A stretch of 10,836 nucleotides of DNA from Bacillota bacterium (GTDB lineage: Bacteria > Bacillota > Clostridia > Christensenellales > Borkfalkiaceae): the NCBI GenBank assembly GCA_003343995.1, contig QAKE01000017.1, positions 1-10,836 on the forward strand, written 5' to 3'. Below are positions 1-5,464 of the stretch, one piece after another (positions within the stretch are counted from its first letter, which is position 1; each line of letters begins with the position of its first letter). Under the pieces are notes generated by a model, which made no database searches, was not told the DNA's origin, and saw only the letters and a program-made list of their open reading frames with translations. The position numbers and the translations under genes were made by a program.

Positions 1-261
1 ACGCTGAAAATCGTTGCGGGCGGCAGGGAATATACCGTGACGGAGACCGCCGCGTTTACGGGTGCGGCGCAGACGGTGGAAATCGACCTTTCTTCGGCGG
101 CAACCCCGATGGGCGCGTACGACGGTAACGCGCAGAGCGTTACGAACGAAAATCTGTTTTATAACGCCGATCCCCTCGACCGGCACGGGCAAAACTATAT
201 TTTAATCGAGTTTTCCACGCTATTCACTTCGCTATCCTTTACGGGGCTGTACGACAAATAA
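1..261 (+). CDS. 3' end of an unidentified protein (partial)
   Basis: The reading frame is open from the first base of the window to a TAA stop at 259-261, so this is probably the C-terminal 86 residues of a longer gene starting upstream. The visible part is polar and rich in Thr, Ala, Gly and Asn, with alternating hydrophobic residues that suggest beta structure. There is no membrane segment, Cys/His cluster or recognisable motif. It ends in an aromatic/hydrophobic stretch (FSTLFTSLSFTGLYDK). A GTG at position 37 could serve as an internal start, with a weak AGGG nine bases upstream, but continuation from the left is simpler. A surface or secreted protein is possible from the composition. 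I do not recognise a family. A hairpin terminator follows directly. Confidence 0.6.
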   Translation, partial: TLKIVAGGREYTVTETAAFTGAAQTVEIDLSSAATPMGAYDGNAQSVTNENLFYNADPLDRHGQNYILIEFSTLFTSLSFTGLYDK

Positions 262-263
262 AC

Positions 264-305
264 AAAAATGCCGCCGCAAGCATTTTGCCCGCGGCGGCGT
301 TTTTT
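264..305 (+). terminator. Rho-independent terminator after the first gene
   Basis: GCCGCCGC (270-277) pairs with GCGGCGGC (291-298). The stem extends through a U-G pair and A-T pairs into a run of seven T (300-306). The hairpin begins three bases after the stop of the preceding gene. Confidence 0.85.
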
Positions 306-358
306 TATTTCGCCTTCGCGGCGGGGAAACGCGGTTTTTATACGGACGCGGAAAATTC

Positions 359-387
359 TTGCAAACAAGGGGAAAATGTGATACAAT
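359..387 (+). promoter_or_regulatory. Sigma-A-type promoter for the two-gene membrane protein unit
   Basis: TTGCAA (359-364) and TACAAT (382-387) are separated by exactly 17 nt. Transcription would begin near 394, giving a leader of about 50 nt. The leader carries a small GCGGC-TAT-GCCGC hairpin (398-410) and a GAAGGAG ribosome site (427-433) ten bases before the ATG at 444. The promoter lies just downstream of the terminator of the previous gene, which supports an independent transcription unit. Confidence 0.75.
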
Positions 388-443
388 AAAGTCCGCGGCG
401 GCTATGCCGCAACGCGTTAAAAGGACGAAGGAGAACGCAAACT

Positions 444-953
444 ATGCGTAAAAGCAGTAAAACGGCGATCATCGTAATGACGGCGCTGTTTATTTTGGTT
501 TTTGCGGCGGCGGTGCCGTATATCGTGTTTCCCACGAACCGCGCGCCGGAATACGTGATGTTTCAAGAGCTTTCTTCCGTGCGCACGTGGCTGGACAAAA
601 ACGCCGAAAACGTGCTCGACGTGGGCAAGGACGTATATCTCGGCGATACGGAAACGACCGATTCCGTAAACGTCACCTTTACCTACGAGGGCAGGGAATA
701 CCGCCTGTCCGCGCACGTGTTCGCTACGAAGGAAACGCTGCGGGATTATTTCGCCGCGCGCACGGGCTACGGCACGGAGCTGGATAAAGCCGCCAACTTC
801 AGGGCGTATTATTTTTCCACGGCGCTCACCGCGTTTGAAAACAACAGCATCTTTTCGCTGAGCGGGGGCGATTATCTCGCCTTTACGCGCTTGGTCGGGG
901 AGTTGTTCGGCGCGCAGACGGGCGCGGGGGAGGCGGCGCATGTTCAAGTATAA
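444..953 (+). CDS. Membrane-anchored hypothetical protein (169 aa)
   Basis: This 169-residue protein starts with a basic stretch (MRKSSK) and one hydrophobic segment at about residues 8-29, read as an uncleaved signal anchor. That leaves roughly 140 residues outside the membrane. The outer part is mixed alpha/beta with many aromatic residues and no cysteines or obvious catalytic motif. The ATG at 444 is supported by GAAGGAG at 427-433. The gene has its own promoter at 359-387 and overlaps the start of the next gene by 14 nt, so the two are probably translationally coupled and may act together. I do not recognise a family. A role at the cell envelope is inferred only from the anchor. Confidence 0.75.
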   Translation: MRKSSKTAIIVMTALFILVFAAAVPYIVFPTNRAPEYVMFQELSSVRTWLDKNAENVLDVGKDVYLGDTETTDSVNVTFTYEGREYRLSAHVFATKETLRDYFAARTGYGTELDKAANFRAYYFSTALTAFENNSIFSLSGGDYLAFTRLVGELFGAQTGAGEAAHVQV

Positions 954-1686
954 AAAAGCGGAAATCGCAACGTATCTTATCCTGATATTTTTCACCGTGC
1001 TGTTCAGCGCGCTGCTGCTTGCTAACGGGTATCCCGCGTGGTTTTTGTTTGCTTCCGCCGTCGTTTTGGCGCCGTGCGGCGCGATGCTCGCGGTGATCTT
1101 TTCGAAAAACCGAATGCTCGCGCTTTCGGAAAAGTACCTCGCGGAGGAGGATTACGAAAAGCTGGACGCCTTGGCCGCGAAAAAGGAAGATAAATATTTC
1201 TTTTTGAAAATCTACCGCATAGACAGCCTGCTCGAGCGGGGGGAGGGCGAAAAATTCGCCGCGGAATACGCGGCGTATGCCGATAAGCACCGCCTTGCGA
1301 AGGATTGGCTGTTCCGATTGGAGGCATACAAGGCGTTTTACGAGCTTTTGAAAAACGGGGAGATCGCATTCCGCAACGTCTATCGGCTGGAAAGCGAAAT
1401 CGCCGCCGAAGAGGTGGAAAAGGAGCGCTGCATCTGCAAGATTCTGGGCTACGTCGTTAAAAAAGATTACGACCGCGCGGTGAAGCAGATCGGCTGGTAC
1501 GACCGTACGGGGCAAAGCCGGTTTTTGGGCTTTATGTACGACTACGCGTGCTGTCTCGTTTCGCTTGCGGTGAGCGAGGACGCGGCGCCGTCCCTCGCCG
1601 ATTTAAAAGAAAGCGCGTATAACGGGCTTTTGAAGGCGGGCGCGGACAGGATAGAAGAAGTTTACGAAAAAACGCGGACGGAATAA
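940..1686 (+). CDS. Two-TM membrane protein with helical cytoplasmic domain (248 aa)
   Basis: The 248-residue protein has two hydrophobic segments, at about residues 8-29 and 32-54, joined by a very short turn. A long, charged, Ala/Glu/Lys-rich region follows that looks almost wholly helical. Repeating patterns such as LAEEDYEKLDALAAKKED and the later YDRAVKQIGWYDR resemble TPR or other alpha-solenoid repeats, but no clear consensus can be shown. By the positive-inside trend the helical domain is likely cytoplasmic. The ATG at 940 lies inside the end of the previous gene (14-nt overlap), with GGGGGAGG (925-932) as the likely ribosome site. A strong hairpin follows the stop. The paired gene upstream places its soluble domain outside, so a complex spanning the membrane is conceivable. 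No family recognised. Confidence 0.75.
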   Translation: MFKYKKAEIATYLILIFFTVLFSALLLANGYPAWFLFASAVVLAPCGAMLAVIFSKNRMLALSEKYLAEEDYEKLDALAAKKEDKYFFLKIYRIDSLLERGEGEKFAAEYAAYADKHRLAKDWLFRLEAYKAFYELLKNGEIAFRNVYRLESEIAAEEVEKERCICKILGYVVKKDYDRAVKQIGWYDRTGQSRFLGFMYDYACCLVSLAVSEDAAPSLADLKESAYNGLLKAGADRIEEVYEKTRTE

Positions 1687-1691
1687 AATAA

Positions 1692-1730
1692 CGGGGGCGG
1701 CGAAAATCTTCGCCGCCCCCGCGTTTTACA
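1692..1730. terminator. Bidirectional hairpin terminator between convergent genes
   Basis: GGGGGCGGCGAA (1693-1704) and TTCGCCGCCCCC (1709-1720) form a perfect 12-bp stem with an AATC loop, extended by C1692-G1721. GCGTTTTA follows on the plus strand. On the minus strand the stem is followed by GTTATTTTATT. It sits six bases after the plus-strand stop at 1686 and 56 nt beyond the minus-strand stop at 1776, so it can serve both genes. Confidence 0.85.
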
Positions 1731-1775
1731 GGGAGTGATTCGTTGTTTTCTGCAAAATGCCGCCCCGTGTCGCGT

Positions 1776-2360
1776 TTACACCAGCTTTACGCCGAGGGAA
1801 AGGAGGATGCGCGCCGCTTGCAGCTGCGAAAAGCGCGCGTTTTTCAGGTTGCAGCTTTTGGCGTCTATATCGAAACCGGCGGCGTTTTCAAAGTCGGCGT
1901 TCGATAGGTCGCAGTCGGAAAAAGAGCTTTTCGCGAAAACGCAGTTTTTGAAATCCGCGTCTTTCAGATTGCAGCCGCTGAAGTCGCACTCGATGAACTG
2001 CGAACGGGAAAAATCGATTTTTTTCAAATCGAACCCGACGAAAGAAACGTATTTGAACACGCACCCCGCCGCCTTGTGAAAGGGGGCGGAAAGTTTCGCC
2101 GCGCCGTAGCCGCGGCAAAGCGACGAAAAGCCGAAGTTGACGAGCGCGCAGTTTTCAAACGCGGAGGAAAACATCAGCGAATGGGCGAATTTTACGTTAA
2201 TAAAGGAACAGCCGGAAAAGCGCGCGTCCTCGAAACGGCAGAGGGAAAACGTCGTTTCCGAAAATTTGCAGTTTTTAAAATCGCAGTCGGTAAATTCCGT
2301 TTCCCGAACGGTTTTTTGCGTCATCGATTTGTTTTCGTAGCTCTTTGAAATCAGTTCCAT
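1776..2360 (-). CDS. Qnr-like pentapeptide-repeat protein (194 aa)
   Basis: The protein folds as a right-handed quadrilateral beta helix built from pentapeptide repeats. With the ATG at 2360 as residue 1, a hydrophobic residue (mostly Phe) recurs every five positions from F23 to F78, with M63 and L73 as variants. After a 23-residue interruption (79-101) it recurs every five from F102 to F157. Typical repeats are CDFKN, CNLKD and ADFEN. The C terminus (FDIDAKSCNLKNARFSQLQAARILLSLGVKLV, about 163-194) resembles the end and dimerisation helix of Qnr-type proteins, which mimic DNA and protect gyrase from quinolones. Length is close to the 180-220 aa of MfpA and Qnr. An in-frame TTG at 2399 lies upstream of the promoter -10 and is disfavoured; ATG at 2324 is an alternative. 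Gyrase protection is inferred; the host target is unknown. Confidence 0.85.
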   Translation of the reverse strand: MELISKSYENKSMTQKTVRETEFTDCDFKNCKFSETTFSLCRFEDARFSGCSFINVKFAHSLMFSSAFENCALVNFGFSSLCRGYGAAKLSAPFHKAAGCVFKYVSFVGFDLKKIDFSRSQFIECDFSGCNLKDADFKNCVFAKSSFSDCDLSNADFENAAGFDIDAKSCNLKNARFSQLQAARILLSLGVKLV

Positions 2361-2366
2361 AAAAGT

Positions 2367-2395
2367 ATCATAGCACGTTTTTCGGAAAAACACAA
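2367..2395 (-). promoter_or_regulatory. Promoter for the pentapeptide-repeat gene
   Basis: On the minus strand, TTGTGT (2395-2390) and TATGAT (2372-2367) are spaced by 17 nt. Transcription would start at about 2361-2359, essentially at the ATG (2360-2358), with no Shine-Dalgarno sequence between. This points to a leaderless transcript and argues against the upstream TTG codon at 2399. Confidence 0.55.
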
Positions 2396-2415
2396 TCAAA
2401 ACGCCGTTTTCCCTT

Positions 2416-2444
2416 TTGACAAAGCGCGGCGCGGGTGGTATAAT
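2416..2444 (+). promoter_or_regulatory. Consensus extended -10 promoter for the GNAT gene
   Basis: TTGACA (2416-2421), a 17-nt spacer and TATAAT (2439-2444) match the housekeeping sigma consensus exactly. The TG at 2436-2437 makes an extended -10 element (TGGTATAAT). The predicted start near 2451 is about three bases before the ATG at 2454, so the message would be almost leaderless. It is likely a strong constitutive promoter. Confidence 0.9.
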
Positions 2445-2453
2445 GAAAGCGAT

Positions 2454-2948
2454 ATGAAGGAAGTTTTAAGGGCGGTGAATTTCAACGAATTCGCCGCGTT
2501 GGAAAAGATGTGCGAAACGCTCTGGCACGAAACGTACGACGGATTGATCGGACGGGCGCAGGTCGATTATATGTTGAAAAAATTCCAGAGCGAAGGGGCG
2601 TTTTTTGCCCAGATGAAAGGGGAAAACTACCGTTATTTTTTCATCGACGGCGGGGGGCAAGCCGCGGGATACGCCGCCCTGCGGTTGGAAAAGGAGCGGC
2701 TGTTTTTATCGAAACTGTACTTAAAAAAGCCCTTCCGCGGCACGGGGCTGGTGAAAGCCGCGCTGGAGGAGATTTTCGCCGCGGGGCGGAAATTCGGCTA
2801 TAAAGAGGCGTATCTCACCGTAAACAAGCATAACGCGCGCGCCGTCGCCGCTTACGAAAAATACGGTTTCAAGCGGGAGAAAAGCGTTGTGAGCGACATC
2901 GGCAACGGTTTTGTCATGGACGATTATATTTACGTTTACCGTTTGTAA
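2454..2948 (+). CDS. GNAT-family N-acetyltransferase, PaiA-like
   Basis: This 164-residue protein is a single GNAT domain that would transfer acetyl from acetyl-CoA to an amine in the cytoplasm. The acetyl-CoA pyrophosphate loop is visible at residues 90-105 (LKKPFRGTGLVKAAL, with R95, G96 and G98). The usual final Gly/Ala of the Q/RxxGxG/A motif is Val100. Motif B follows as LTVNKHNARAVAAYEKYGF (121-139), and the C-terminal strand contains FVMDDYIY. The N-terminal LWHETYDGLIG...VDYMLKKFQS resembles PaiA-type spermidine/spermine acetyltransferases, so a polyamine-like substrate is possible but not shown. No clear ribosome site precedes the ATG; only a weak GAAAG is present, in or next to the predicted transcription start. 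The next gene begins 13 nt downstream and is probably co-transcribed. Confidence 0.9.
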   Translation: MKEVLRAVNFNEFAALEKMCETLWHETYDGLIGRAQVDYMLKKFQSEGAFFAQMKGENYRYFFIDGGGQAAGYAALRLEKERLFLSKLYLKKPFRGTGLVKAALEEIFAAGRKFGYKEAYLTVNKHNARAVAAYEKYGFKREKSVVSDIGNGFVMDDYIYVYRL

Positions 2949-2950
2949 AA

Positions 2951-2960
2951 GGGGAAGGAA
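2951..2960 (+). promoter_or_regulatory. Ribosome binding site fixing the EEP start
   Basis: GGGGAAGGAA sits just before the ATG at 2962. It supports that start over an in-frame ATG at 2911 that lies inside the GNAT gene. Confidence 0.7.
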
Positions 2961-2961
2961 A

Positions 2962-4056
2962 ATGGGGAAAATCATCAAGAAAACCGCGATCGTTCTGGCA
3001 ATCGTTCTGGGCGCGCTGGTGCTGCTTTGCGGCGGGTACGCGCTGTACGTGGTCATTCAGTATCACCGCATCGAGGATAAACTGCCGCTGACGGCGGAAA
3101 ACAACGAAAAAGCCGCCGTTCCCGCGGGGGAGGAGCTTTCCGCGCTGTCTTACAACATCGGGTTCGGCGCGTACGAGCCGTCGTTTTCCTTTTTTATGGA
3201 TTCGGGCACGATGAAGAGCGGGGAAAAGGTGCGCGGCAGGTACGCCAAGGCGAAGGACAGGGCGACGGCGGAGAAAAACACCGCAGGCGCGGCGGCGCTC
3301 GCGGCGGAACAGAACGCCGATTTTTATCTCTTTCAGGAGGTGGACACGTCGGGCACGCGGTCGCGCGGGGTGAACCAGTACGCCGCGCTGACGGAAACGT
3401 TCGCCGATTATTCGCGCACCTTCGCCGTCAATTTTCATTCGGCGTTTTTGCTTTATCCCTTCAACGATCCCATCGGGAAAAACGATTCGGGCGTCGCCAC
3501 GTTTTCGGCGTATCGTATCGAATCCGCCGAGCGGCGGCAGTACCCCGTGGATACGGGATTCAATAAGTTTTTCGATCTCGACCGGTGTTTTTCCGTGCAC
3601 CGTCTGCCGACGGATAACGGCAAACAGCTGGTGCTCGTCAATTCGCACATGTCCGCTTACGACGAGGGCGGTCTGATCCGCCAAAAACAGCTGGCGCTTT
3701 TAAACGAGGTGCTCGCGGCGGAGTACGCGGCGGGCAATTACGTGGTGGTCGGCGGCGATTTCAACCACGCGCTTGCGGGGAGCATAGACGCCTTTCCCAC
3801 CGAGCAGGAAATTCCCGAATGGGTGTTCGAGCTGGTCGACGGCGATTTGGCGGAGGGCTTTTCCTTTGCGGCGGCGACCAACGCCCCCACCTGCCGCAGC
3901 ACCGATATGCCCTATCGAAAGGGCGTGAATTACACGGTGGTGCTGGACGGGTTTATCGTTTCCGACAACGTGGAAACGGTGAAAACGGAAAATATCGATA
4001 ACGACTTCGCGTTTTCCGATCATCAGCCGGCAAAGCTCGTGTTCAGACTGAAGTAA
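2962..4056 (+). CDS. Membrane-anchored endonuclease/exonuclease/phosphatase (EEP) family protein
   Basis: The 364-residue protein has an N-terminal signal anchor at about residues 8-32, then a complete EEP (DNase I/sphingomyelinase-like) metal-dependent phosphoesterase domain that would lie outside the membrane. The family residues appear in order: N65 in SYNIGFG (63-69), the metal-binding E126 in LFQEVD, H229 in VNSHMS, D266 and N268 in GGDFNH, D329 in TVVLDGF and D353-H354 in SDHQP. All catalytic positions are present, so it should be active. Substrates of extracytoplasmic EEP proteins include nucleic acids, phospholipids and inositol phosphates, and nothing here separates these. The ATG is preceded by GGGGAAGGAA. 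It follows the GNAT gene after 13 nt and shares its promoter. The functional link to an acetyltransferase is not evident. Confidence 0.9.
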   Translation: MGKIIKKTAIVLAIVLGALVLLCGGYALYVVIQYHRIEDKLPLTAENNEKAAVPAGEELSALSYNIGFGAYEPSFSFFMDSGTMKSGEKVRGRYAKAKDRATAEKNTAGAAALAAEQNADFYLFQEVDTSGTRSRGVNQYAALTETFADYSRTFAVNFHSAFLLYPFNDPIGKNDSGVATFSAYRIESAERRQYPVDTGFNKFFDLDRCFSVHRLPTDNGKQLVLVNSHMSAYDEGGLIRQKQLALLNEVLAAEYAAGNYVVVGGDFNHALAGSIDAFPTEQEIPEWVFELVDGDLAEGFSFAAATNAPTCRSTDMPYRKGVNYTVVLDGFIVSDNVETVKTENIDNDFAFSDHQPAKLVFRLK

Positions 4057-4072
4057 CAAGCGATTTTCCGCG

Positions 4073-4137
4073 CCGCCCCCTTTTATAAGGAGGCTGGGCG
4101 GGGCAAATTCCGTTTCTTTCGTCGGACGCGGCGGAAT
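4073..4137 (+). other. Structured spacer between EEP and ion transporter genes
   Basis: The 117-nt gap (4057-4173) contains CCGCCC (4073-4078) pairing with GGGCGG (4096-4101) around an inner CCTT-TTAT-AAGG hairpin (4079-4090). A second inverted repeat, ATTCCG (4107-4112) and CGGAAT (4132-4137), follows. No T tract follows either hairpin, so this is not a classic terminator. It may be a weak terminator, an RNA-processing site or an unassigned regulatory element. No convincing promoter was found here, so the transporter gene may depend on read-through from the GNAT promoter. Confidence 0.3.
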
Positions 4138-4173
4138 ACGAACGGGCGGATAAAAAAGAAAGAGGTTTTTTCC

Positions 4174-5322
4174 ATGGCGGAAGCAAACGGCAAAAAGGGC
4201 GCGGCGTTACGCCGCGCCCGTATTCACGATATTTCGGCGGTGCTGAAAAACAACGTCGTATTGCTCGTCGCGCTCGCCGCGGCGGCGATTACCTGCTTTT
4301 TCGTGCCGCCCGACGGGGCGTACGCGGAGTATTTCGATATGCGCACCCTCTCGTGTCTGTTTTGCACGATGGCGGTGGTCGCCGCGTTAAAGAACGTCAA
4401 ATTTTTCACGTTTACCGCCGATCGGATCGTGCGCAAATTCAAAAACACCCGCAACGTCGTGCTGGCGCTGGTGTTCGTCACGTACGTCGGCTCGATGGTG
4501 ATGGCAAACGATATGGCGCTCATCACCTTTCTGCCCCTCGGGTATTTCGCGCTCGGCGGATGCGGGCAGAAAAAGCTCATGGCGTTCACATTCGTCATGC
4601 AGAACGTCGCCGCCAACCTCGGCGGCATGCTCACCCCCTTCGGCAACCCGCAAAACCTCTATCTGTATTCCTATTATTCCATTCCCGCGGCGGAATTTTT
4701 CGCGATTATGGCGGTTCCGTTTTTAACGGCGTTTGCGCTCATCGCCGGCGTTTGTTTTTTCGTGAAAAAGGAACCGGCGGAAATCGTCGCCGCGGCGCCC
4801 TCCGCGCCCTCCGCGTGGCGTACGGCGGTTTACTTTGCTCTTTTCGCGCTGTCGGTGATGATCGTGTTCCGCGTGTTTCCCTATTATTGGGGCGCGGCGG
4901 CGGTGGTCGCGTCGCTGATCTTTCTCGATTATAAAGCCTTTGCAAAGGTCGATTACGCGCTGCTGCTCACTTTCTGCGCGTTTTTCGTGTTTTCCGGCAA
5001 CATGGCGCGCATCCCCGCCGTGCGGGAGTTCTTTTCTTTCCTCATGGGGAGGAGTACGCTGTTTTTCGGCGTGCTGTCCTGTCAGGTAATCAGTAACGTG
5101 CCCTCCGCCGTGCTGTTATCGAAATTCACCTCCGATTACGCGTCTTTGCTGGTGGCGGTGAACATCGGGGGACTCGGTACGCCCGTCGCCTCTTTGGCGA
5201 GCCTGATCACGCTGAGCAATTTTCGCCAAACCGGCGGCAGCGTAAAGCGATATCTGGGGTTGTTTTTTCTGATCAACGTTTCCTTTCTGGCGGTGCTGCT
5301 TGCGGTGAGTGTGCTCATTTAA
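4174..5322 (+). CDS. Ion transporter superfamily permease (SLC13/ArsB/CitMHS type)
   Basis: This 382-residue, very hydrophobic protein has about ten membrane segments and the two-half pseudo-symmetry of the ion transporter superfamily. The first half carries MANDMALITFLPL (110-122) and NLGGMLTPFGNPQNLYL (148-164). The second carries SNVPSAVLLSKF (307-318) and NIGGLGTPVASLASLI (330-345). The GNPQN and SNVPS elements lie at the re-entrant loops that bind substrate and cation in this superfamily. Substrates across the group include dicarboxylates, citrate, sulfate and arsenite, so the anion cannot be named; there is no arsenic or citrate gene beside it. It is rather short for the family, which usually has 400 or more residues. 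The ATG at 4174 has GAAAGAGG (4158-4165) eight bases upstream. The N-terminal 25 residues are basic and cytoplasmic. Confidence 0.85.
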   Translation: MAEANGKKGAALRRARIHDISAVLKNNVVLLVALAAAAITCFFVPPDGAYAEYFDMRTLSCLFCTMAVVAALKNVKFFTFTADRIVRKFKNTRNVVLALVFVTYVGSMVMANDMALITFLPLGYFALGGCGQKKLMAFTFVMQNVAANLGGMLTPFGNPQNLYLYSYYSIPAAEFFAIMAVPFLTAFALIAGVCFFVKKEPAEIVAAAPSAPSAWRTAVYFALFALSVMIVFRVFPYYWGAAAVVASLIFLDYKAFAKVDYALLLTFCAFFVFSGNMARIPAVREFFSFLMGRSTLFFGVLSCQVISNVPSAVLLSKFTSDYASLLVAVNIGGLGTPVASLASLITLSNFRQTGGSVKRYLGLFFLINVSFLAVLLAVSVLI

Positions 5323-5362
5323 ACGCGAAAGCGCGGCGGAAGGACGATGTTTTCGTCAAAAA

Positions 5363-5389
5363 AACGCCTTTTGCGTGCGGCGGGGCGTT
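5363..5389 (-). terminator. Possible minus-strand terminator in the transporter-symporter gap
   Basis: Read on the minus strand, AACGCC (5389-5384) and GGCGTT (5368-5363) form a 6-bp stem with a 15-nt loop, followed by a T run (the plus-strand A run at 5358-5364). No minus-strand gene is seen to its right, so it could only stop antisense transcripts. The stem is short and the loop long. Confidence 0.25.
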
Positions 5390-5399
5390 CGCTTGGGGG

Positions 5400-5425
5400 C
5401 AAACGCTTGCTAAACGCGGCGTTTG
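5400..5425 (+). promoter_or_regulatory. Inverted repeat flanking the symporter -35 (possible operator)
   Basis: CAAACGC (5400-5406) and GCGTTTG (5419-5425) are a perfect 7-bp inverted repeat separated by 12 nt. They bracket the -35 element at 5407-5412. A second AAACGC at 5412-5417 repeats the left arm in direct orientation 11 bp away, about one helical turn. The position suits a repressor or activator site. The regulator is not in the window. Confidence 0.4.
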
Positions 5426-5436
5426 TATGATAAAAT
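5407..5436 (+). promoter_or_regulatory. Promoter of the symporter-acyltransferase-ligase-ABC operon
   Basis: TTGCTA (5407-5412), an 18-nt spacer and TAAAAT (5431-5436) form a plausible housekeeping promoter. A TG at 5428-5429 gives an extended -10 (TGATAAAAT). Transcription would start near 5443, leaving a leader of about 22 nt that includes the GGGG ribosome site before the ATG at 5465. An overlapping TATGAT (5426-5431) is an alternative -10. Confidence 0.6.
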
Positions 5437-5464
5437 AGATACAATTACACTCGGGGATAATAAT

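Noticed and set aside
883..1515. 210-codon open frame on the minus strand
   Set aside because: It lies opposite two well-supported plus-strand genes and is Arg/Pro-rich, as antisense frames of GC-rich genes are. No promoter or ribosome site was seen.
1776..2360. Tandem DNA repeats suggested by the periodic protein
   Set aside because: The periodicity is at the amino-acid level only. The codons vary from unit to unit and no exact DNA repeat was seen.
2361..2399. Extended N terminus of the pentapeptide protein from a TTG at 2399
   Set aside because: The -10 element (2372-2367) lies inside this extension, so the transcript would not include the TTG, and no ribosome site precedes it.
2914..3684. 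256-codon open frame on the minus strand
   Set aside because: It is fully antisense to the EEP gene, whose catalytic motifs are complete and in order. The composition is Arg/His-rich with no domain.
4087..4173. Small gene after the AAGGAGG at 4087
   Set aside because: No ATG, GTG or TTG lies at a suitable distance downstream, so no reading frame can be supported.
5423..5464. Extended N terminus of the symporter from a TTG at 5423
   Set aside because: The extension overlaps the predicted -10 element and reads as polar residues before the first membrane helix. ATG 5465 fits the family start.
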